This document shows positions 25,459 through 34,952 of a stretch of 64,000 nucleotides of DNA, in pieces (position 1 is the stretch's first letter; each line of letters begins with the position of its first letter). Origin of the DNA: Brevibacillus reuszeri. Lineage in GTDB: Bacteria; Bacillota; Bacilli; Brevibacillales; Brevibacillaceae. Under the pieces are notes generated by a model, which made no database searches, was not told the DNA's origin, and saw only the letters and a program-made list of their open reading frames with translations. The stretch lies in assembly GCF_002897295.1 (NCBI RefSeq), contig NZ_BEXF01000002.1, positions 372,001 to 436,000 on the forward strand, given 5' to 3'. The translations under genes were made by a program, and so were the position numbers.

Positions 25459-27120
25459 TCACGTCCTGTCAGCGCCTCGATAGTTCATCACAGCCAGCAC
25501 AATTGTTGTAAGTCCAACGGAAATGACAGCCATTGCCATCCCAAGTGAAACCTCGCCCTGCTCAAACTGCGCGTAAATATACGTAGCCGAAACCTTCATC
25601 GACGGCGGTAAAATAAGTAAAGATGCGACCAATTCACGAATGGAGATCGTAAACGTCATCATCCAGCCTGCCAGCATGCTCGGCACAAGCAGCGGCAGTA
25701 TGACTCTGCGAAACGTATACCAAGGGGTCCCGCCAAATACGCGTCCCGCATTGGTCAAGGAAGCATCGATTTGTTGATAGCCGGATTTTACGTATTGCAC
25801 CGTGTACGGTATGAAAAGCACCACATACGTGAGCACGACCATCCCATACGTGTTGTAGATTTTGATCGGCATCCACGGGGCGTTCCATAACAAAATCAGT
25901 CCGACCACCGTGACAATTCCAGGAACGGTATTCGGCAACAGGCTGAATACATCTGTCACCTTTTCAGAAGCACGATTCGTGTGCTTGATTTGCATCGCCA
26001 AAAAAGTTCCGACAACCACTGAGATTGTAGCTGTGATCAAGGCGAGTCCAAGACTGTTTACCAAAGCTTCCATGCCTGGAGAACCCCATGTGAGCAGCTT
26101 TCCATAATGCTCTAGCGTGAAATTTCCCCAGCTCAGGCCATCCCCGCGCAGCTTTTGCAGCGACGCAACCACAATCGAGAAATACGGGATGCCAATAGAG
26201 GTCGCCAGCAAAAAGACGATATAACCCCATGCAGCAGCCAGTCCCCTGCCTTTGAGTTGAATGATTTTCAGCTTGGAGCCTTTGCCACCCAGCGTCTGAT
26301 AGTCATAGCGGCGCGAAATCAAATTTTGTACATACCAAAACATAAGGCAGGTAGCCAATAAAACGGAAGCAAGCGCAGTCGCTTTGCTGAAATCAATCGG
26401 CCAGCTGGACGTAAATCGGTGAATTTCACTCGTTAAGACGTGATAACCAATTTTGCGTCCAAAAGTAGCTGGCGTACCAAACTCCGCAATCGTTTTAACA
26501 AAGACGAGAAGGGCCCCCATCGCATAACTGCCGAGCAGCAGCGGGACAATGATTTTGCGGAAACGATAGACAAACCCGCCTCCGTACACAGCACCGGCTT
26601 CCTCGTAACCTGCCCCGATGCGACGCAGCGAATTGCGCAAAATCAAATACAGAAACGGGAACAAATGCAGGCTCATAATCGTAACCATTCCGAACAAGGA
26701 AAAAAAGTATGGCGTCCACTCTTCCGTCAGTGGGAGCATCTGCTCCAAAAAGCCACGGCGCTGCATAAACAGCATCCAGCCCATCGCCCCAATATACGGC
26801 GGCGTCATAAACGGAATAATCAGCACGACATCCAGCCATTTATGCTTGGCCAAGCTCGTTTTCGCTGTTAAAAATGCCATCGGCAGCGCCAATAGGGAGG
26901 CGCCACCTACAACCCAAAAGCCGAGAAGGATGGAATTCGTCAGCACCACGTTTAGCTCGGAATCGAGTATCACCTGGAGCGGTGCCAGCAGATTCAGCTG
27001 ATCATTCGGGGTGACGCTCTCCAGCAAAATAAAAAGCAGGGGCACGACGACAAGCAATGTCATCAGCACAAGTGCCAGCGTCACACCCCACGACAGGTTT
27101 TTTCTTGTAGAAGTCTTCAT
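25459..27120 (-). CDS. Fused ABC transporter permease (Fe3+/phosphonate type)
   Basis: 553 residues with about twelve membrane helices in two homologous six-helix halves, each ending in an EAA loop (EEAGAVYGGGFVYRFRKIIVPL near 185 and TNAGRVFGGTPWYTFRRVILPL near 475). This double permease is typical of FbpB/AfuB-type ferric and of 2-aminoethylphosphonate or thiamine-type importers. Ribosome binding site GGGAG before the ATG. It forms the full channel by itself with the ATPase at 28242-29228. Confidence 0.9.
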   Translation of the reverse strand: MKTSTRKNLSWGVTLALVLMTLLVVVPLLFILLESVTPNDQLNLLAPLQVILDSELNVVLTNSILLGFWVVGGASLLALPMAFLTAKTSLAKHKWLDVVLIIPFMTPPYIGAMGWMLFMQRRGFLEQMLPLTEEWTPYFFSLFGMVTIMSLHLFPFLYLILRNSLRRIGAGYEEAGAVYGGGFVYRFRKIIVPLLLGSYAMGALLVFVKTIAEFGTPATFGRKIGYHVLTSEIHRFTSSWPIDFSKATALASVLLATCLMFWYVQNLISRRYDYQTLGGKGSKLKIIQLKGRGLAAAWGYIVFLLATSIGIPYFSIVVASLQKLRGDGLSWGNFTLEHYGKLLTWGSPGMEALVNSLGLALITATISVVVGTFLAMQIKHTNRASEKVTDVFSLLPNTVPGIVTVVGLILLWNAPWMPIKIYNTYGMVVLTYVVLFIPYTVQYVKSGYQQIDASLTNAGRVFGGTPWYTFRRVILPLLVPSMLAGWMMTFTISIRELVASLLILPPSMKVSATYIYAQFEQGEVSLGMAMAVISVGLTTIVLAVMNYRGADRT

Positions 27121-27135
27121 AATAACTCCCGTGTT

Positions 27136-28245
27136 TTATTTATAAATCCCCAAAAACTCAGAAGTGATCGCAGGACCTTTTTCTGTCATCCAGTTCCAGT
27201 CATATTTCAGCAGCTTGATGTCTTTTACTTGGCTACGGCTTTCATGTGCCGGAATATCCGCACGACCAGGCAGCAGATAGTTGTCTGCAACGACCTTTTG
27301 TGCTTCATCAGAGAGCAAATAGTCCATAAACAGCTTTGCATTCTCCAGATTTTTCGCATCCTTCATGATCATAGCCGGGCGCGGGTTAATTACTGTACCG
27401 CTTTCCGGGTACATGATGTTGACATGCTCGCCTTTTGCCATCGCTTCGTATGCCATGTAATCGACACCAGCCATTACAACGCTTTTTGCACCTGTAATGA
27501 CAGGATCGAGTGCCTCTTTGTTAGCACCAGCCATCGCCACGTTGTTCGATTTCAACGATTTAAACAGCGTCCAGCCGCCATCTCCGTGCTCATTCAAATA
27601 ACCGGAGATAAAATCGAGTGCAGATCCCGACAAGGACGGGTCTGGAATATTGACTACGCCTTTCCATTCCGGCTTAGCCAAATCAGCCCATTCGACAGGC
27701 GGCTTACTAACCAGCTTTGTATTGTAGGTGATGCCCAGAGCAGATGCACTGTAGCCGAACAAATGCTTTTCCTTGTCCACCCATGTGTCATAGAGCTTGT
27801 CCACATTCTGTGCACCCTCGTAGCTTTGGGTCAGTCCCTGTTCCTTGAGTGCGATTCCAGATGGCCAGGACGCGAGGATTACGACGTCAGCAACCGGGTT
27901 GCTTTTCTCTGCTTCCAGACGAGCAAGGATTTTACCTGTAGTGCCATCGAATTGCTCGACCTTCACACCTGTTTTGGCTTCGAAGTCTTCCTTGATCTTG
28001 GCAGCCATCTTACCTGGGCCAGCCACATAAACGGTCAGCTTGTCCGATTTCGGTTTTGCTGCTTCCGTAGCAGGAGCTGGTGCCGGAGCTGTCTGTGTAG
28101 TGGTTTGCGTTTCCTTTGGTGCATTGCTGCTGGCGGTGCTGCCAGTTGTGCTGCTTCCACATGCCGTTACGAGCAATGTGAGACTCATCGTCATGGTCAT
28201 AAGTACGGACTTACTTACACGCCCCATCTTTTTTGAAGCTTTCAT
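27136..28245 (-). CDS. ABC transporter substrate-binding lipoprotein (AfuA/AEP type)
   Basis: 369 residues. Signal peptide with lipobox ending at Cys29 (VTAC), then a Thr/Ala/Pro-rich linker to about 65, then a type-II solute-binding fold (LTVYVAGPGKMAAKIKEDFEAKTGVKVEQF, GYSASALGITYNTKLV, PADYIAGVDYMAYE-like region). Similar receptors carry Fe3+, 2-aminoethylphosphonate or phosphorylated sugars; the classic iron-ligand tyrosine pair is not clearly seen, and no Fur box lies upstream of the operon, so phosphonate or another organophosphate is more likely than iron. It overlaps the ATPase gene by ATGA. Confidence 0.85.
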   Translation of the reverse strand: MKASKKMGRVSKSVLMTMTMSLTLLVTACGSSTTGSTASSNAPKETQTTTQTAPAPAPATEAAKPKSDKLTVYVAGPGKMAAKIKEDFEAKTGVKVEQFDGTTGKILARLEAEKSNPVADVVILASWPSGIALKEQGLTQSYEGAQNVDKLYDTWVDKEKHLFGYSASALGITYNTKLVSKPPVEWADLAKPEWKGVVNIPDPSLSGSALDFISGYLNEHGDGGWTLFKSLKSNNVAMAGANKEALDPVITGAKSVVMAGVDYMAYEAMAKGEHVNIMYPESGTVINPRPAMIMKDAKNLENAKLFMDYLLSDEAQKVVADNYLLPGRADIPAHESRSQVKDIKLLKYDWNWMTEKGPAITSEFLGIYK

Positions 28246-29228
28246 ACGTTAACTGCCTCCTTTATTGGTTGAATCGAATGAATTTCATTTGATGACGCAT
28301 ATACAATGGCACGATCTCCTACCCGTAAGCGCTGGTCATGGTAAGCGACCCATACGGTCCCATCCTCAAGCTCCAGCGTGATGTCATACCGATCTCCCAA
28401 GTAGCTCACCCTTTTCACCTCAGTCGACCAGCTCAAATCTCCCGGGCGACCTGTCCAGCGCAGTCTCTCCGGTCGAATCATCAGCTCATCTGGCTCAATC
28501 CAGTTGGATTTCCCTACAAACCTCGCTACGAATGGTTCGGCTGGACGATGATAGATCGTCTCTGGCGCTCCTTTTTGCAGCACCTTGCCCGCCTGCATGA
28601 CCAAAATGAGGTCTGACATCGACATCGCTTCCAGCTGATCATGCGTAACGTAGATCGCGGTAAGGCCCCGTGATTGCACCAGATGCAACAGTTCTGCCCG
28701 CATCTCATCTCGCAACAGAGCATCTAGCGCGCTCAGTGGCTCGTCAAACAAAATCAGCTTTGGCTCCACCGCAATCGCTCTGGCAAAAGCGACTCGCTGC
28801 TGCTGACCACCGGAGAGCTGACTGGGGTAGCGCTGCTCCAGACCTTGCAGACGCACAGCCTCAATCGCGTCCATCACTCGCTCCCGCATGCCGTTTGTTT
28901 GCTTTGCCGCTTTCAATCCAAAGGCGACATTTTCGTACACGGTCAAATGCGGCCAAAGTGCGAAGTCTTGAAACACCATGCCCAGCCCACGTTTATGTAC
29001 GGGCTTGAACACCCCTTTCTCTGAGGAAAACACGCACTCATCGTCGAGCCAAATTTCGCCGCTATCTGGCATTTCCAATCCGGCAATCATTCTCAGCAAC
29101 GTAGTCTTGCCGCAACCGGACGGACCGAGCAATGTCGTAAATTCCCCTGAACGAATATGCAGATCAAGTGGCTGGAGCGCTTGCATGGCTCCAAAGGACT
29201 TGGTTAGTTGCTTTACGATTAGATCCAT
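28242..29228 (-). CDS. ABC transporter ATP-binding protein (FbpC/PotA type)
   Basis: 328 residues, first gene of the operon. Walker A GPSGCGKTT, Q-loop MVFQDFALWPHLTV, signature QLSGGQQQR, Walker B LILFDEPLSALDALLR and switch HDQLEAMSM. A C-terminal domain of about 90 residues (RPERLRWTG, VSYLGDRYDITLELEDG) is the regulatory OB-like TOBE domain. Drives the fused permease. The operon order is ATPase, receptor, permease, MBL hydrolase. Confidence 0.93.
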   Translation of the reverse strand: MDLIVKQLTKSFGAMQALQPLDLHIRSGEFTTLLGPSGCGKTTLLRMIAGLEMPDSGEIWLDDECVFSSEKGVFKPVHKRGLGMVFQDFALWPHLTVYENVAFGLKAAKQTNGMRERVMDAIEAVRLQGLEQRYPSQLSGGQQQRVAFARAIAVEPKLILFDEPLSALDALLRDEMRAELLHLVQSRGLTAIYVTHDQLEAMSMSDLILVMQAGKVLQKGAPETIYHRPAEPFVARFVGKSNWIEPDELMIRPERLRWTGRPGDLSWSTEVKRVSYLGDRYDITLELEDGTVWVAYHDQRLRVGDRAIVYASSNEIHSIQPIKEAVNV

Positions 29229-29413
29229 ACCTGCAATCCTTCCTGTTTGCGAATCTACTATGAGTGTACGGCAGAAGTTTTTTGCTATTGTTAACCTTTT
29301 GTCTTATCATCGTTAAATTTTCTATTATGATCTATTTGTTCTCATAGATTTTCTCTATAATAGGGGCGAAAAGTTCAGGGGAATCAGGAAGATACTTGTG
29401 AGGTGAACGCGCC

Positions 29414-30298
29414 ATGAATATAACGAAGCTGGAAATCGTCATGCTCTTATCCAAATATAAAAAGGTATCTACTGTCGCTGAAGTGATGGGGATCAAGCAG
29501 CCTACGGTGACCTTTCATATGAAAAGTCTGGAGGAAAACTACGGAGTACGCTTGTTTGAGCAGCGCGGAGGTGTGATTTTACTGACGGAGGCTGGCAAAG
29601 CTCTTCAGCATTATGCTTCCAAAATCACTGCTCTGTCACAGGAAACGGAGCGCGTGCTGCTTGAATATCGAGAGGCACGGCGTGGAACGATTACCATCGG
29701 CGCGAGCTATGTACCGGGAACGTACATGCTGCCACAAGTGATTAGCCAATTCAGCCGTGAATATCCCGGTGTGTCCGTGAAAATGATGATCAAGCCCGCT
29801 CCTGTCATTCAACAACTACTCCTGGATCACCAGATCGATCTCGGATTTATTTCCTCCCAGCCGTTCGATGAACCCAAGCTGCACATTCAGCCGCTGAGTG
29901 ATGACGAGCTGGTGATTGTCTACTCGGCGAGCCATCGATTTGCCAGCATGAGCAGCATAGATGTCATCGATATTGTGGAGGAGCCCTTCATTTTTCACGG
30001 TACGAATTCAACAACGAGTCAAATGACAACCAAGTGGGCGTCTGCTCACAAACTGAACCTGCATTACTGCATGGAGCTAGATTCTCTAGAGTCGATTAAA
30101 CGGGCGCTAATGATCGGAAATAGCATCTCGTTCCTGTCCAGACAGGCGGTAACGGAAGAGGTGAACAATCACATACTCGCATGTGCTCCCCTCCCGCCAC
30201 CGGAGCAAGAACGCTATATATATGCCTGTTACCACAAGGAACGATGGCTGTCCAAAGGATTGCAGCAGTTTTTGCAGATGGTGCAGGCGAATGTATAA
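29414..30298 (+). CDS. LysR-family transcriptional regulator
   Basis: 294 residues. Helix-turn-helix at residues 5-62 (SKYKKVSTVAEVMGIKQPTVTFHMKSLE) and an effector-binding domain with a typical FLSRQAVTEE late segment. It diverges from the ABC/MBL operon across 185 bp, the usual layout for a LysR activator and its target, so it probably responds to the imported compound. A good -10 (TATAAT) lies at about 29355-29360. Confidence 0.9.
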   Translation: MNITKLEIVMLLSKYKKVSTVAEVMGIKQPTVTFHMKSLEENYGVRLFEQRGGVILLTEAGKALQHYASKITALSQETERVLLEYREARRGTITIGASYVPGTYMLPQVISQFSREYPGVSVKMMIKPAPVIQQLLLDHQIDLGFISSQPFDEPKLHIQPLSDDELVIVYSASHRFASMSSIDVIDIVEEPFIFHGTNSTTSQMTTKWASAHKLNLHYCMELDSLESIKRALMIGNSISFLSRQAVTEEVNNHILACAPLPPPEQERYIYACYHKERWLSKGLQQFLQMVQANV

Positions 30299-30302
30299 AA
30301 CA

Positions 30303-30342
30303 AAAAACACCCCAAAGCTTGTTCAAAGCCTTGGGGTGTTGC
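30303..30342. terminator. Bidirectional terminator
   Basis: Stem AACACCCCAA / TTGGGGTGTT with about a 15-nt loop and an A run on the left, shared by the LysR gene and topB. Confidence 0.8.
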
Positions 30343-30359
30343 CATGTCACGATTATTTT

Positions 30360-32561
30360 CTATTCATCAAACTTGAACTTGGCCAGCGCATCCTTCAGAG
30401 CCGAGTTCAAGCCATCGCCTGTATCCTTATCTTGTCCCTTCAAGAACTTGGCGACTTCTTTTTTGGAAACCTTGCTGCCCTTTTCCTTGTCCCGTCGCTG
30501 CTGGAAGGTGCTCAGCTTCTCCCGATGCCCACATACGCAGACAAAGGTTTGTCCTTCCCCCTCGCCGCGCAGCTCCAGCCTTTTGTGGCACTGCGGACAT
30601 CTGGCATTGGTCTGCTTCGCGACGCCTTTGCGGTAGCCACACTCCCGATCCTGGCAAACGAGCATTTTGCCACGCTTTCCGTTTACCTCCAGCAAAAACT
30701 TGTTACACTCCGGGCATCTGCTTCTGGTCAGGTTGTCATGGCGGAATGATTTGTCGCTGTTCTTGATCTCATTGACTACTGCTTTGGCGTACGTTTTCAT
30801 TTCCCCGATAAAGGTCTGCTTGTTCAAGCTCCCTTTTGCAATAGCCCCCAGCTTTTGTTCCCACTGCGCCGTCAAGGTTGGCGACTGCATTTCATCTGGA
30901 ACCAGCTCTAATAGCTGCTTGCCTTTTGCGGTGACGAAAATATGCTTGCCTCGCTTCTCGAACAGGAAGCTGTTGAACAGCTTTTCGATGACATCCGCAC
31001 GGGTCGCAACTGTCCCGAGTCCGCCCGTTTCTCCAATGGTTTTGATCAGCTCTTTGCTTTCTCCAGCCATGTATTTCGCCGGATTCTCCATCGCTGACAA
31101 AAGACCTGCCTCTGTAAAAGGCTCCGGTGGCTTCGTCTCGCCTTTGGTTTGGGAAACAGCGGTGATGGGCAGACGATCGCCTTTTGCAAGCGCTGGCAAT
31201 AGCTGTTCGGCTACGCCATCCTTTGTATCCTCGTCCTCCACATCGTGGTCGTACGCTTCCTTCCAGCCTTGGGCGAGGACCGTTTTGCCTTTTGCAAGGA
31301 ACAGCTCACTTCCGATCTTCACCTGAACAGTCGTCTGCTCATACTCAAAAGGAGGCAGCAGAACAGCCAGGAAACGCTTCACGACAAGATCAAAAATCTT
31401 TCGTTCCCGATCGTTCAGATCACCCAGAAAAACGGATTGCTCTGTCGGTATGATCGCATGGTGATCGGATACCTTGCTATCGTCCACGAACGATTTGTTC
31501 ACTCTAATCGGCGCTCGCAGCAGCTTGGCAGCGATGGGCGCGTATGGCTTCATTTGCACAGCCTTGATTCGCTCTGGCAATGTCTCCACGATGTCGGCAG
31601 AAAGATAGCGAGAGTCTGTCCGCGGGTACGTCACTACCTTGTGATGCTCATACAAGCCTTGCATAATCGATAATGTTTCTTTTGCGGAATAGCCAAACAT
31701 TTTGTTGGCATCCCTTTGCAGCTCGGTCAAATCGTACAGCTGCGGGGCAAAGGTTTTTTTATGAGCCTTGCTAACCTCGATAACCTCGGCGGTTTTGACG
31801 TGTTGAAGTGATGTCAGCAGTTGGTCCGCCTTGTCTTTGGAAAACGTTCTGAAGTCCTTGGTTTGCTGATCCTGCCATTGGAGCTTGATCTGTCCCTGTG
31901 CCATGGCAGACAGTCCATAAAACGGTTTTGGCGTAAAGCGGCGAATTTCTTCTTCTCTTTGCGCAACAATCGCCAATGTCGGTGTCTGCACACGACCACA
32001 GGATAATTGAGCATTATGCTTAACTGTAAGCGCACGTGTCGCATTGATGCCGACCAGCCAGTCTGCCTCAGCACGGGCAGCAGCGGAGGCGTACAAATTT
32101 TCATAGGCCTTGCCGTCCTTTAGGTTGCGGAAGCCTTCCTTGATCGCCTTATCCGTTACCGACGAAATCCAGAGACGCTTGATCGGCTTATTTACATGCA
32201 CCAGCTCAATAATCCAGCGAGCGACAAGCTCTCCCTCACGACCAGCATCTGTTGCAATCACGATTTCTTTTACATCATTTCGTCTCATTTGCTGTTTCAC
32301 CGTATGAAACTGCTTGTTGCTCTCCTTGATGACCACCAGCTTTAGTGGGGACGGCATGATCGGCAAATCCTCGATTTTCCACGTGCTGAATTGCTGGCCA
32401 TAGACTTCCGGATCGGCCAGCGTGACGAGATGGCCCAGTGCCCACGTAACAATATATTTATCTCCTTCGAAAAATCCGTTTCCTTTTTTGTGACACTGCA
32501 ATACTTTTGCGATATCTCGCCCGACGGAAGGCTTTTCCGCCAATACAAGTGTTTTACTCAT
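30360..32561 (-). CDS. topB: DNA topoisomerase III
   Basis: 733 residues, the usual length. N-terminal TOPRIM domain (LAEKPSVGRDIAKVLQC, VIATDAGREGELVARWI with the metal-binding DAGREGE), then the type IA core with the catalytic tyrosine in TYPRTDSRYLS. The C-terminus has two zinc-ribbon-like modules (RCPECNKFL... and RCPQCHKRL...) and a last helical tail. It relaxes or decatenates DNA by single-strand passage. Stands alone with AAAGGG before the ATG; the MarR gene 62 bp upstream on the same strand may be co-transcribed. Confidence 0.97.
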   Translation of the reverse strand: MSKTLVLAEKPSVGRDIAKVLQCHKKGNGFFEGDKYIVTWALGHLVTLADPEVYGQQFSTWKIEDLPIMPSPLKLVVIKESNKQFHTVKQQMRRNDVKEIVIATDAGREGELVARWIIELVHVNKPIKRLWISSVTDKAIKEGFRNLKDGKAYENLYASAAARAEADWLVGINATRALTVKHNAQLSCGRVQTPTLAIVAQREEEIRRFTPKPFYGLSAMAQGQIKLQWQDQQTKDFRTFSKDKADQLLTSLQHVKTAEVIEVSKAHKKTFAPQLYDLTELQRDANKMFGYSAKETLSIMQGLYEHHKVVTYPRTDSRYLSADIVETLPERIKAVQMKPYAPIAAKLLRAPIRVNKSFVDDSKVSDHHAIIPTEQSVFLGDLNDRERKIFDLVVKRFLAVLLPPFEYEQTTVQVKIGSELFLAKGKTVLAQGWKEAYDHDVEDEDTKDGVAEQLLPALAKGDRLPITAVSQTKGETKPPEPFTEAGLLSAMENPAKYMAGESKELIKTIGETGGLGTVATRADVIEKLFNSFLFEKRGKHIFVTAKGKQLLELVPDEMQSPTLTAQWEQKLGAIAKGSLNKQTFIGEMKTYAKAVVNEIKNSDKSFRHDNLTRSRCPECNKFLLEVNGKRGKMLVCQDRECGYRKGVAKQTNARCPQCHKRLELRGEGEGQTFVCVCGHREKLSTFQQRRDKEKGSKVSKKEVAKFLKGQDKDTGDGLNSALKDALAKFKFDE

Positions 32562-32623
32562 TCATTACACCCTTTCAATACCTTCTGCAAATCACTCATT
32601 CCATTCGCAAGAAGACCGTATCG

Positions 32624-33115
32624 CTACGATTTACTTTGTTTCATTTTGTTCATTTCGGCTAAGGTCATATCATTACACTGCTTCATAAATCCAAGAATCA
32701 GAAGCGTCTCCTGCTCGTTGTACTGAGACATGATCTGAATCGTAGCTTGCATGACAGATTCAAACAGGGGGGCTATCTGCCCAGCATTTTCCGGTGATGC
32801 TTTGACAACAACACGTCTGCGGTCGTTGGGATCTTTATCCCTGACTACATAGCCTGCCTTTTCCAGTCGATCGATGACACTCGTAACCGCTCCCGTTGTC
32901 AGTCCTGTTAATTGCGCCAGCTGGCCTGCGGTTACCGGGCCCGTACGATTGAGGAAATCGAGACATTTATGGTCCGTTGCATTCAGGCCCAATTTTTCTG
33001 AAATAAGCTCATGCAGCATCACAGCACGCGTACTGTTTTGACGTAATTCTTGAAGCAACGCCTGCTGGGGCGACGTGAGGTTAGAAAAAGCAGATGGTAA
33101 ATCGTCTATTGACAT
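32624..33115 (-). CDS. MarR-family transcriptional regulator
   Basis: 163 residues. The winged helix has GPVTAGQLAQLTGLTTGAVTS and the DPNDRRRVVVKASPE wing. GGAGG about 7 bp before the ATG. It diverges from a SnoaL-like gene; AATCAAGATA repeats in between are likely its operators. MarR proteins of this length with a helical N-terminal extension often respond to phenolic ligands, but the signal is not evident. Confidence 0.9.
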   Translation of the reverse strand: MSIDDLPSAFSNLTSPQQALLQELRQNSTRAVMLHELISEKLGLNATDHKCLDFLNRTGPVTAGQLAQLTGLTTGAVTSVIDRLEKAGYVVRDKDPNDRRRVVVKASPENAGQIAPLFESVMQATIQIMSQYNEQETLLILGFMKQCNDMTLAEMNKMKQSKS

Positions 33116-33152
33116 AAGGGAACCTCCCGCTTATGATATAAATACCTTAATG

Positions 33153-33196
33153 AATCAAGATATAAAATAAATCAAGATACTTTTTTGATTAAGATT
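33153..33196. promoter_or_regulatory. Candidate MarR operators
   Basis: AATCAAGATA occurs twice as a direct repeat (33153-33162, 33170-33179) and the second copy forms an inverted repeat with TTGATT at 33185-33190. The cluster sits midway between the divergent MarR and SnoaL-like genes. Confidence 0.55.
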
Positions 33197-33266
33197 TAAC
33201 ATCAGCAACAGTATAACACATCTCAAAGTCTGCCCCCATCATTTGAAAAAGAAGGGATTGAATCTC

Positions 33267-33692
33267 ATGACAAATCAAAAAGATCTGATGGCCATCCATG
33301 CTCTATTCACAAAACTAGTCGACGCTTGGAATAGTGGCGATGGAACAGCTTATGGCGACTGCTTTACGGAGGATGCTGATTACGTGACTTTTATGGGACA
33401 GCATTTAAAAGGACGAAAACAAATCGCTGAAGTCCATCAATGGTTATTCAACGGTCCGCTTAAAGGCTCCACTCTGGTTTATAATGCTTCTTCCGAGCTA
33501 AAGCCTCGTTTCCTTGCAGCGGATGTAGCCATCGTTCATGCGATTGGAGAAGCCCGCTTGGATGATTCAGCTAACGATCCTGACGACAGAGGATCGATTA
33601 ATACAAATGTGCTTGTAAAGCAAAATGGTGCATGGAAATTGACTGCTTTCCATAATTGCCGGATTCAACAAATACCGGGAGGAAACCGCTAG
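33267..33692 (+). CDS. SnoaL-like / SgcJ-EcaC-type protein (DUF4440-like)
   Basis: 141 residues from ATG 33267, with AAGGGA 9 bp upstream; a TTG at 33243 lies before that site. NTF2-like cone fold signature: HALFTKLVDAWNSGDGTAYGDCFTEDADYVTF near the start and WKLTAFHNCRIQ near the end, as in the SgcJ/EcaC family of small ligand-binding proteins of unknown enzymatic role. Divergent from the MarR gene and probably repressed by it. Confidence 0.82.
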   Translation: MTNQKDLMAIHALFTKLVDAWNSGDGTAYGDCFTEDADYVTFMGQHLKGRKQIAEVHQWLFNGPLKGSTLVYNASSELKPRFLAADVAIVHAIGEARLDDSANDPDDRGSINTNVLVKQNGAWKLTAFHNCRIQQIPGGNR

Positions 33693-33764
33693 TCTCTTGC
33701 CCGCTTACGAAACCGCACAAAAAACCTTACGCCTAAGATCGACGTAAGATTTTCAGTAAGCATC

Positions 33765-34952
33765 TTATTCATACCGCAGAGCTTCAATCGGATTCAGTCT
33801 GGCTGCCTTGCTCGCCGGATATAGTCCAAAGAAAATACCAATCGCACTGGAAAAGCCAAACGCAATGAGGATGCTGTCCCACGAAACCAGCGGCGGTACA
33901 TCGACGTATTGCGACGCGAAGGAGGCAGTGCCGATCCCACATAGTATTCCGAGCGTGCCACCGATCAGACAGACGATGACGGATTCGATCAAAAACTGCA
34001 GCAAAATGTCTCTGTGACGTGCGCCTAAAGCCTTGCGAATGCCGATTTCTCTGGTCCGCTCCGTAACGGATACAAGCATGATATTCATGACCCCGATTCC
34101 GCCAACAAGCAGTGCAATCCCGGCAGCGACGCTGAAGGTCGTCGTAAGCGTCCCGGAAAAGCTATCAAGACCCACTAGTGAATCCTCAATACTTTCAATT
34201 TGGTAATAATTTTCGCGCTCATGCTTGCGGTTTAAATATTGGATCGTCTGGTCCTTTGCTGCCTGGATTGTCGCTTTGGATGACGCTTTCACCGACATGT
34301 TTGAAATGTACTTTGTTCCGTTAACATTTTGCATATACGTAATCGGCATGTACGCAGTCATTGCTCCCCCTTGATCAAACGAGAGCTTATCTTCCTTGAC
34401 TACTCCGATTACGATTGCCGCAGCCATCTTAAACGTAACTCTTTTGCCTATCGGATCTTCATTCCCAAACAGACCCTGCGCCAATTCCTGATCCAAAACG
34501 ATAACACGCTTGGCCTCTTTGACTTCCTGCCTGGTAAAAAATCTTCCTTTGACAAGGGTTAGATTCGGTTTAATTTTAAGCAAGTCTCCATTGGTGCCTT
34601 GCACTCTCGCATCTTGTTCCTTTTTCGACCCTTGAATCGTTCCGTAATTGGGGAAAAACGGCACAGCTGCATCGATATAAGGTGAAAGCTGCGGGAGTGC
34701 ATCCGCATCCTCAACCGTTAAATCAGTAGTTTTGCTCCCCAGTCTGACGTCCCAGTTGTAATATACACTAAACGTCGTCGCTCCCATTTTGTCCAGTTGA
34801 TCGGTGTAGGCCTGTTGACTGCCATTGCCGAGTGTCATGACAGCGATGACAGACGTTATTCCGATGATGATTCCAGACATCGTCAGGCTGGCACGAAGCT
34901 TGTTGGCGCCAATGCCGTCGAGGGCAGAGCGTAGGCTCTCCAGTAGATTCAT
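33765..34952 (-). CDS. MacB-type ABC transporter permease
   Basis: 395 residues from ATG 34952 (GAGGTG about 7 bp upstream); longer frames to 35021 lack a ribosome binding site. One membrane helix near 20-40, a large extracytoplasmic MacB domain (about 45-260), then three helices forming the FtsX domain with VGGIGVMNIMLVSVTERTREIGIRKALGA, the strongest family mark. It overlaps the ATPase gene by 4 bp. With the ATPase and adaptor it forms a mechanotransmission-type exporter of peptides or antibiotics. Confidence 0.93.
   Translation of the reverse strand: MNLLESLRSALDGIGANKLRASLTMSGIIIGITSVIAVMTLGNGSQQAYTDQLDKMGATTFSVYYNWDVRLGSKTTDLTVEDADALPQLSPYIDAAVPFFPNYGTIQGSKKEQDARVQGTNGDLLKIKPNLTLVKGRFFTRQEVKEAKRVIVLDQELAQGLFGNEDPIGKRVTFKMAAAIVIGVVKEDKLSFDQGGAMTAYMPITYMQNVNGTKYISNMSVKASSKATIQAAKDQTIQYLNRKHERENYYQIESIEDSLVGLDSFSGTLTTTFSVAAGIALLVGGIGVMNIMLVSVTERTREIGIRKALGARHRDILLQFLIESVIVCLIGGTLGILCGIGTASFASQYVDVPPLVSWDSILIAFGFSSAIGIFFGLYPASKAARLNPIEALRYE

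Noticed and set aside
27229..28236. 335-codon plus-strand open frame antisense to the receptor gene
   Set aside because: The translated sequence is Cys/His/Arg-rich without domains, typical of a shadow of the lipoprotein gene, which has an intact lipobox and operon context.
30667..31326. 219-codon plus-strand open frame inside topB
   Set aside because: Antisense shadow; serine-rich without motifs.
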